64,000 nt of DNA from Diadema setosum. Lineage: Eukaryota > Echinodermata > Echinoidea > Diadematoida > Diadematidae. Below the pieces are notes generated by a model. The model saw only the letters and a program-made list of their open reading frames with translations, did not search any database and had not been told where the DNA came from. A program made the translations under genes and the position numbers. How positions within the stretch are numbered: position 1 is the stretch's first letter; each line of letters starts with the position of its first letter. The DNA lies in contig CM067075.1 in NCBI GenBank assembly GCA_033980235.1, positions 10,136,608 through 10,200,607 on the forward strand, in the 5' to 3' direction. This document shows, piece by piece, positions 39,699 to 64,000 of the stretch.

Positions 39699-40310
39699 GG
39701 CAAATATTTGGCGCTGGCGGTGAAATTTCTGCACTAGTCAAGACGATACGGCGATGGTGGCTTTTCTACTCTATGCGGTGCTCGTTTGGACGAAGACAAG
39801 CATGGATATGAGAGATGGGAAAGCACTTGATTTTGCGTGGAAGACATACAGACAGACGATGACAGTTACACGGCCATCTTGTTCCTTCACACAACACCGG
39901 CGGTATAATGTTTACAGTCACTGCGTCAGCGGCTTTATCATGTCAACGCCGAGGCAATGGTAACCGAGTGTGTAGTAGGCTATTGGTAGTACACGATTGT
40001 AGTGCTGGTGGCGTACAGTTGTTTGGCTTCCTTGTGTGGTTGCGGTATCAGACACGAATATACAGTTGAATGGGCACGGTGGTGTGTGAGTTTATGTTGG
40101 CATCGCTGGCGCCGCGCGCATCGCCGTCAATGCTTTTAAGTATCGTGCATGCATGATAGGATGAATGTGGCTCGAACGCCAGTCACTGTGTGCCCCGGTG
40201 TCGCCAAGTGTACAACGTGTGGCGCCACGAGTTTGGTAGCTAGTGGCGTGACGGATAACAGTACCACTTGATTGCAGAGCAGGACCAATCTCGATGTTTT
40301 GATATGCTCA
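39505..40310. promoter_or_regulatory. GC-rich, CpG-containing island at the 5' end of the membrane-protein gene
   Basis: Much richer in GC and CpG than the DNA on either side (for example GGCGTACAG, GGCGCCGCGCGCATCGCCGTC). It covers the first coding exon and about 600 bp upstream of it, so it is the likely promoter. I see no convincing coding exon on the plus strand here. Confidence 0.5.
39513..39698 (-). CDS. first coding exon of the unrecognised membrane-protein gene
   Basis: The ATG at 39,698 is the first in its frame; the 12 codons above it open only with GTG. It encodes 62 residues with one hydrophobic stretch (VAGTLTLAATPALYLL) and ends ATC|GTAAGTAC, a near-perfect donor in phase 0, just before a TA microsatellite. 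Codon composition is GC-richer than the surroundings. Lies in the GC-rich 39.5-40.3 kb island. Confidence 0.65.
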
Positions 40311-40554
40311 GCTGGCTTTTATGTTAAAGCTCGTGTTCTTAAAACGTGATTGCATTTATGCATTTATTTCAATAACAAGTACTATAAAAGCAAGGCTATT
40401 TCAAAAAGAGTTAAATAAATTGTTTCTTCCAAAAACACTACTCTGTCTCATCAGTCTGTCTCCAGTTTCTTTCTCCTCATTTATGTTTAAACTTTTTTTT
40501 TATGTGTGTGTATTCATCTATGTATACATTATACATAAACACACACACTTGCAC

Positions 40555-40599
<45 letters not shown>

Positions 40600-40699
40600 C
40601 ATAAAGGGATATGCATAAAAATGCAGATATGTATGTATACACATATGTATACACATACATATAATTATGGATAGAAAATGTAATACATACACCGACTTT

Positions 40700-41070
40700 C
40701 ATTTACATTCACACATATACATGCTGTACACACACACACACACATAATCTTTTATACAATCATTCATTTAGACATGAAAGTACACTCACTCGTACCATTC
40801 TTTTAAAACTCAATTTGACACACACTTGACACAATTACATACACGCACATCACATCTAACACTATTTCCATTCATGAACAATTTAATATTTCCTCCAATT
40901 TCATGTATCTCTGACATTTACATTGAAATCATATTGTTGAATATCTCTTGTATTGTATGTATCTATCTTCTGTATAATGTGCATTTCATGTAAGTGCCAT
41001 GCATGAAAACAAAACCAATTTTCAGAAAAGGACAATAAAATTGATTTGAATTAATTTGAATTGAATGAAA
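40700..41070 (+). mobile_element. probable retroelement 3' tail with AATAAA
   Basis: GGACAATAAAATTGATTTGA followed by TTGAAT-type repeats at 41,045-41,075, in the style of a LINE 3' end. The upstream body is CA-rich and not identifiable. Confidence 0.4.
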
Positions 41071-41881
41071 TTGAATTGTCCATTGCGTCAGTACAGAAAG
41101 GTGGAAAGGAGACCTTGCAACTTTTGAGACCACCCTAATTTCCTTGTTTTATCATGGATAAAAACAAAAGAATATAATAGTTACAGGACCTGCAAAATAA
41201 CCTTGTTATACCAGGTACCTCATCATATCAGACCTTGTAATAACAAGGTTCCATTGTATGGGTTGTATTATCGAGAGCTGTTTGTTGTTGAAAGGTGGAA
41301 ATTGCTTCATTTTCTGTAGGGGGCAATGGCTTTCCTTGAGAGTGGTCCAAATGATATAAGGGGATATACATGTAGGGGTATAGTATAGATGCCAGGCAAA
41401 AGGCTTTGAAGAATATACATCTAGTCAAGGGTGATGATTATACAGTAAATAGGCAGACAGACAAATTCACAATCAAACAACAAGAAGGCAAGTAAGTAGA
41501 TAGGTATGACTCCAGAGAACAACATCTAAAATTATTTAGGATTTTTTTTTCTTTTTAAAGGGAATTTATTCCTTTCTTATTCTTTGACATTACAAAGTGT
41601 GTACAGCAAAGAATGCACAATCCATTATGGGCTTCAATGTAATCCATTTTACATAAACTTTTTGTTTTCACAATGGATTGAAAAAAAAACACACACATTT
41701 ACACTTCCTTACATTTCCATGATACACTTTGAGCAAAATGTGTACAAGAAAAATAACTTACTAAAATATATCAAGATATGCAAAGAATGAAATAAAAAGA
41801 ATAAAGTACCTATCTTGAAGATTCGCTTTATAGCAAAATACACTACACGTAATCATTATCCAAGACTGGTCAGCATGAACA

Positions 41882-42742
41882 TTGGGCCGAATGCATAAAA
41901 CAAGCAATTGCTTCAAGCAAAAGCACAAGCTCATCTAGCAAAAGGTCTAGCTCAAGCAATTGCTCAAATCCATATGTATAACCTTTTGCTAGTGCTGATA
42001 CCTTTTGCTTGTCCCGCACAAGCAATTGCTTGCGTTTTCAACAAAAGTGATGTCACGCCTGTGCGAACACAAGAACAAAGGCGAGTGTGGCAGCATGTAT
42101 TTGAAAGGGCATGTGTGCAGAAACATTTCCTGACATAGCAGAAAAGCTATGAAATGACACTCATACATGCACACACAGACGCACACACACAACTACACAC
42201 ACACACACCACACGTATCACTAGCTGATTCCCATCACTGCTTACAGTAGCAGTAGCCCGGATCTGCCAGATCGCACGTGGAGAGGCGTCTTGCTCTCCAC
42301 CGAAGTCAGACACCCTACCTGTTTTTCATCACATTTTGCGTGCTAACCACTGGACATTCCTGTTGTTGAAATGAAAAATTTCCTACTCTACTTATAATTT
42401 CTTGTAGATTTATACCACTCCTTCACAAGTGTGGTCTTTCTTCCATGAATATGAAAATGGTACTTAAAAGGGAACGTCCCAGATAAGCAAAAGCTCAAGC
42501 TCATTTTACAGAGCTTGTAAAATCGTAAGCAATTGCTAGCAAGAACTAGCAAAAGGTATGTTTTATGCATACGTTTTTAAGCAAATGCTTGGTCTCTAAG
42601 CAATTGATTGCGGGCAGCAAGCAATTGCTTGTGCTTGTTAGGAAAAGCTTCTTGCTCACAAGCAATTGCTTGTTTTTATGCATACAGATTCGAGTAAAAG
42701 GCTAGCACAAGCAATTGCTAGCGTTTTTTCATCTGGCCCATT
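41882..42742. mobile_element. inverted-repeat element with AGCAATTGCT subterminal palindromes (861 bp)
   Basis: Ends TTGGGCCGAATGCATAAAAC and, reversed, ATGGGCCAGATGAAAAAACG. The two ends hold about eight copies of the palindrome AGCAATTGCT or near variants (around 41,909, 41,957, 42,021, 42,528, 42,598, 42,619, 42,659 and 42,709), with TGCATA and CTAGCAAAAGG motifs. The middle has a CA microsatellite and two short hairpins near 42,253-42,302. No transposase frame. Confidence 0.7.
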
Positions 42743-43685
42743 GGGTTATTACCTTGTGAAGAATGCCATATCCACACCAGGTTGCATTTTAGCACATTGG
42801 CATCAGGGTCACACTGCTACAACTATAATAAAACATGGTCATAGTCAACCTTGATAGGCATAAAATGTAGCTCTTCAGCTGGAGAGTATGCACCTTTTTC
42901 TAATTGACAGTATCCACCCAAACTCATGATTTCTCAGGATGTTCATCTCAGACTAGCTTTAAAGTAGTAAACACTACCAGGAACCTCTTTCAGAAGTGTC
43001 AACGCAATGAAAGAAATCTTCATGAGAGCAACTTTTAATGTTCCCTTGAATGCTGACCACTGTCCGTAAGGAAATGGCATAACTGTATGAAGAATGCCAT
43101 CCAACTCTAGAGCAACAGAAATGGTCTTCCAGTAAGATGCATTTGGAAATAGCAGTGTTCACACATGAACCATTGTACAGTTTGTTGTTGTTGTTGTTTT
43201 ATAGAAAGAAAGAAGAGAGAGAAAAATGGGGCCCTATACAAATAATTTGCCCCAAATTGTACAGTTTCACATGAATCAAATATTCAAACCTGCACAAAAC
43301 AAGTTGTGCATGTAGGGCTGCCAACGCCTGCATACCAAAAATCAAACAAACTAACAAACTAACAAAAAACATACCGATGCACACTTAGGAACACATTCTG
43401 AAAGGAAAAAACAAACTAACAAATATATTTTGTTTAAAAAGTGGGGAAATGATAAATACAAGCTAAGCTGACCAATTTTTTTTTTAAGTCCTGTATTACA
43501 AGGGATTGCTTTGTGGGGCAGATGAAGAAAAAGCACAATAAATGTTCCTAAATCCAAGTAAATTCTAATAGCATAATATGCAATGTATATTTCAAGTCAC
43601 ATTGTGAAAGCTGAATATTGGCTAGATAGTCAAAGCTAATTCTGGAGTACCAATAAATTCAACTTATTGCAAAATGAAATGTATA

Positions 43686-44042
43686 TTTATTAATAAAGAC
43701 TCCGTAACATGAGAAGAGAAGGGTGGTCTGATTGAATCAATCTACATTCGCTGCCCACTGGGATACATTGAAAAAACCACCAATGGAAGCAGGCCTACTA
43801 GAATAGAATTGTCCATCAGAGAATATGTGCATCCAAGCGTATGTTCATCGGTAACACTCAACACCAGTCAAGAGTCTTCAGCTGTGTGCGTACTTACACA
43901 GATATCAGTGATAAAGCTGTACACAATTCCTTACAGAGATTCTCGAATATATCCGAGTCGTATCAGCCTTCTCCCTCCATAGTATCCCCACACTACTGGC
44001 TCTTCAAGACCCTCTATGACTGTGTTTCGAGGAGGATTTAAT
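43686..44042 (-). promoter_or_regulatory. candidate DDX23 polyadenylation signals
   Basis: In transcript sense the first ATTAAA downstream of the stop that I can see is at 44,037-44,042, and the first AATAAA is at 43,686-43,691. These would give a 3' UTR of about 1.0 or 1.4 kb. Choice between them needs transcripts. Confidence 0.3.
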
Positions 44043-45060
44043 CTCATAACAAGACATTCAGAATGAAAGCAGTCATATTAATGCAGCCAGCCCAGTAAAA
44101 ACCTGGGCAAATATAAAACATATAATAGCCTTATGTACCTTTACCACCAACTAGAAATCACTACTGCATGAAACTTTGTCTTGCCTCCTCACATGGAACC
44201 CAACACATATCATGTCTTTGTTTTTGAATGCCTTCTCCTCATTGTTTTTTTTTTTTCAATAACATTTTGGTCATAATATTTTTTTCCATTAGTATGGCTC
44301 TTGTGGACCAAGAATGCTCCAAGGAGTGGCTGAACCAATAAATAATCTGCTCATGACGTGGAGAAGGCTGTAAATGCACACAAATAACAGGTAGCTAAGA
44401 AATTAAAAAGAAAAAAAAAACTCATCGAAAGGGAAAAACGTAGAGCGAACAATATGAAATAACACTTTGGGCCATCCCCCTATTCTGTGTCTGATGTCTA
44501 TAGAAAGTCACTATTTCTTGATGATTCCCATTGGTAAACGAAGCTAATCAAATCTTAATACACATACACCACTCCACCTTACTTGGAAATAAAAAAACAA
44601 CAACAAAAGCTGACAGCCATGCTTGGGATAAAAAAAGAGAAGGTTCAAAAGAGATAAAATAAAAACCTACTCCCTCATGTTGAGCGACAGTTGTGTGAGA
44701 CAATTGACATGCAACCTAATTTTTACACACTTGATGAGAGACATGATATACTAAGCCACTCCTCCCACTTTCCTTTTCTTGTAGATTCATCATATCACCA
44801 TGGAAACACAACACAAATCGGATACAACTGAAAAGACTATCTTGCTGTTCTGCGATGCGATCAGACCCTACAAGCAGGGCACCGAATTTGTCATGCATCC
44901 AAATTCTCTCCGGAAGTTTTTGTCTTGCAGGAGTAGCATCGTTCAAGAGTGACATGGCAAAGCTGGGTCGGATGCTATCAGAAACCCATCTTTTGGTTCT
45001 CCCGCATCACACTGATGATGATGTTGCAAACACAAACAATGTCTTGTCTATTTCACAACC

Positions 45061-45076
45061 TCTCTCTCGAGAGAGA
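45061..45076. repeat. 16-bp perfect palindrome after the DDX23 stop codon
   Basis: TCTCTCTCGAGAGAGA begins two bases downstream of the TAG in transcript sense. In RNA it could form a stem directly after the stop, though the perfect palindrome leaves little loop. It may simply be a CT/GA simple-repeat junction. Confidence 0.8.
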
Positions 45077-45078
45077 TG

Positions 45079-61891
<16,813 letters not shown>

Positions 61892-62479
61892 CTTACAGTG
61901 CCTACAAATTGTATACCCCAACAAGGTGTGAGAGTAAAACATTATGATGATGTGATTGTAACCAATAAACTGTATGAATGAACACTAGACTCTTTTTTTT
62001 TTTCAAATATGAAAACTTTAAAGTACAAAGATAGTGTATTTCAGTTTCTGGGGATATAGACTGGCACAACTGCATCACTACCTCATCTGACTTTAATCAA
62101 TTTTATAGAAAATGGTGAGACTGCAAGTTTCCTCTTTTTAATTCAGCTCTTCCTATTATGGTATCAGTCTGCACATGTAGTAATCTTGACACCTGAAGCT
62201 TCCAGTCAATATGCTTTAATTTAGTCAAATAACAAGCTTGAACACTATCAGTAATTCATACAAAAGCAACGAAAATGTGAAAAACAAAAGGCATAATATT
62301 GTGACTTATATTTTCTAGATCTCTATCATACCCCATTCTGAACAGTTTTCCAGAATTGGGAATAACTTGTCACTGTTCAATTCAAATCTACAAAAAGAAG
62401 AGACATGAAATCATGACAACATTTAACCATGACTACAGCTGTGTAACTGTAAAAATAACAGAAACAGGACGAAATATGT

Positions 62480-62545
62480 ACAGCGACTAATGTTGCTGCT
62501 TTCACTCAATCCACATTGTTCTTTGGGTTTACCTTCCCTTTAAAA
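62480..62545. mobile_element. fragment of foldback family B
   Basis: TGTTGCTGCTTTCACTCAATCC followed by TTTGGGTTTACCTTCCCTTT matches the right arm end at 17,640-17,690. A terminal scrap in the 5' UTR intron. Confidence 0.5.
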
Positions 62546-62740
62546 CACTTTGAAAAAGATTAGATCAATTTCGGTAAGTTTCATTGCGTACATTTGAATA
62601 CTGATAGCATCAGATGTAGAGTAAATATTGAAAAGTATACTCGTTTAGTTTGAGGTGACAAAAATGATGTTAAGTATCAAAATTCAAAGCTATCGTAATA
62701 CGATTACGTCGCTCTCCTAGTGGTTGGTGGTCGCGCGCGT

Positions 62741-62842
62741 ACAGCCCTGTCGCGACGTACCATGTACAGCGACTGGGCTGTGTATAGTTACTCTCAGCTG
62801 AGATCAGTCAGAGTCAGACTCAGCTGAGCTGAGTCTGACTCT
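62741..62842. repeat. hairpin plus 33-bp perfect palindrome in the 5' UTR intron
   Basis: Arms at 62,741-62,753 and 62,769-62,781 pair at 12 of 13 positions. Just beyond, 62,810-62,842 is a perfect inverted repeat: 16-bp arms (AGAGTCAGACTCAGCT) around one G. The segment is rich in CAGCTG E-boxes. It lies inside the first, non-coding intron about 170-270 bp from the 5' exon. Confidence 0.85.
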
Positions 62843-63013
62843 CAGCTCAGAGCCAGAGGTCAGTCACTCGTATGTCAATGCATACAAGACCCAGCTGAAA
62901 TAGCAATAGATGGGACTGTAAAAATTTACATTGCACCGAGTGTAAATATTTAACATTCGTTTTGAACCAAAAGCCAAGAAACTTGTGACTTGAAATATCT
63001 GTTATACACTTAC

Positions 63014-63165
63014 ACAATTATGAAGTTCTTGTTGCAGTCAATTTTGTTCCAAAGTTGAGCAGTAAACCCTTTCGATTCGCGGAATTTCACGTTCAACAGG
63101 AGAAGAACAACACCGCTCGGGTTATCCCGACGTTTATTAAACGTAGCTGCAGAGGGCGCTCGGCA
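63014..63165 (-). other. DDX23: probable DDX23 5' UTR exon and start region
   Basis: A consensus donor (GTAAGTG, reading from 63,013) ends this block. The nearest plausible acceptor (TTTGTAG, exon from 61,901) lies ten bases upstream of the start codon. Upstream are GC-richer sequence and a 24-A tract on the plus strand. The transcription start itself cannot be seen; the outer limit given is a guess. Confidence 0.45.
63146..63160 (+). promoter_or_regulatory. CTCF-like motif near the DDX23 5' end
   Basis: GCTGCAGAGGGCGCT resembles the bilaterian CTCF core (AGRGGGCGC preceded by C-rich positions). It sits at the inferred 5' end of DDX23. One motif match alone is weak evidence of binding. Confidence 0.3.
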
Positions 63166-63684
63166 AATAGAAAAAAAAAAAAAAAAAAAAAAAAACACCA
63201 GAAAAAACAGTACTGAGTACACAGAAGAGGGTTTGTTTGTTTTTGTTTTGTTTTGTTTTGTTTTTGGAGGGGGCGGGGTAGATTTTTTTTTCCCTAACAA
63301 ACTGTTTAAAGCTATTGACTAAGAGCAACTATCAGACAAAAATGCTTGAAGAAATATCCCCTGAGTTGAAAAAGTAGCGCCAGTATGATATGTACAGTAA
63401 CTCTTTACTTATCAATTTCAATTACTGCAACAAAGACAATTCTAAAAAACTACTCTGCCAAAGCACGCGCGTTGTCGCTCACAAAGACTCGAAAATTGGG
63501 TATCATCATAACAAGCGAAATCTATGCAATGCAACTGAACACAATTAACACACACACACACACACACACAAATGTGTGGAAGGGTGAACAGCTACGAAAA
63601 CAACAGAATTGCCTGAATTTTTTTTTTTTTATCACTGTATAGGAAAACATAATTTGAAAAAGGAGAAGGACCATTCACAAATCT

Positions 63685-64000
63685 TTTTTCATTTTCATTT
63701 CATTTATTTTATTTCCGACAAACAAAAATACAATTACAGTCATACCTGATTACAGTATAATATTATGCATAATTACACAAAATCAATACAACACCGTAAT
63801 AGACGAAACTCGAACCAATTGAAGTACAATAAATGTAACTTCGATCGATGAAAATACAGCTCAAAATTGCCGGAAATGGAGAAAAGCAGAGCTTGTATTT
63901 GAAGACACCTCAAACGAGAAGGAGAAGGATCGGTCTGCATTTCCACGGACCAGCAAATATGTACAAGTAACAAGCGATCAATTTCAAAATGCTGCAGGCA
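63685..64000 (-). mobile_element. LINE 3' end, runs off the window
   Basis: In minus sense the sequence ends GTATTTTTGTTTGTCGGAAA, then AATAAAATAAATGAAATGAA, a LINE-like tail. The region toward 64,000 is GC-richer. It is truncated by the window edge. Confidence 0.45.

Larger units (their letters stand above)
42743..45078. other. DDX23 3' UTR side and intergenic DNA
   Basis: AT-rich with short homopolymers. The part next to 45,078 is presumably the DDX23 3' UTR. No other gene is evident between here and the membrane-protein gene start at 39,698. Confidence 0.45.

Noticed and set aside
43841..44041. 66-codon plus frame near the DDX23 3' end
   Set aside because: No domain, no splice context; lies where the DDX23 3' UTR should be on the other strand.
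61892..61942. Upstream in-frame ATG adding MFYSHTLLGYTICRHCK to DDX23
   Set aside because: It lies upstream of a likely acceptor at 61,902-61,903, and the added residues do not resemble the family N-terminus.

Overview
The window is eukaryotic nuclear DNA: AT-rich, with GT-AG introns, long gene-poor stretches, many microsatellites and many short inverted-repeat elements. The repeat content (near-1-kb units carrying TGACCTTTGACC arrays and a GACG microsatellite, TTTCGCG-rich MITEs, pogo-like MITEs, foldback elements) together with the intron-rich, strongly conserved helicase gene points to a marine invertebrate. An echinoderm such as a sea urchin is my best guess. That is inference, not proof.

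Right third (about 45.0-63.2 kb, minus strand): one complete gene, the orthologue of DDX23/PRP28 (U5-100K), the DEAD-box ATPase of the spliceosome. I reconstructed 13 coding exons (776 aa) that join in phase from the ATG at 61,891 to the TAG at 45,079, plus a probable 5' UTR exon ending at 63,014. All helicase motifs are present. Its introns hold two ~1-kb repeats with nuclear-receptor-like DR1 motifs, foldback elements, a tRNA-derived SINE, LINE tails, several MITEs, and a ~125-bp tandem array built from the end of the gene's own exon 3.

Middle (about 22.8-39.7 kb, minus strand): a second, unrecognised gene. A strong first exon (39,513-39,698) has one hydrophobic segment. Three downstream exon-like blocks (24,887-24,952; 23,555-23,616; 23,027 to a stop at 22,997) have good splice signals and compatible phases, giving a predicted 114-aa single-pass membrane protein across a 14.6-kb intron. 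The GC-rich stretch at 39.5-40.3 kb is its likely promoter. An 861-bp inverted-repeat element rich in the palindrome AGCAATTGCT lies between the two genes.

Left third (1-22.8 kb): I found no convincing gene. It holds microsatellites, a 21-bp minisatellite, a pogo-like MITE, foldback elements, a decayed tRNA-like sequence, a LINE 3' end, and scattered GC-richer, higher-complexity islands that could be regulatory DNA. I found no new multigene system; the most unusual structures are the exon-derived intronic satellite and the DR1-bearing repeats.
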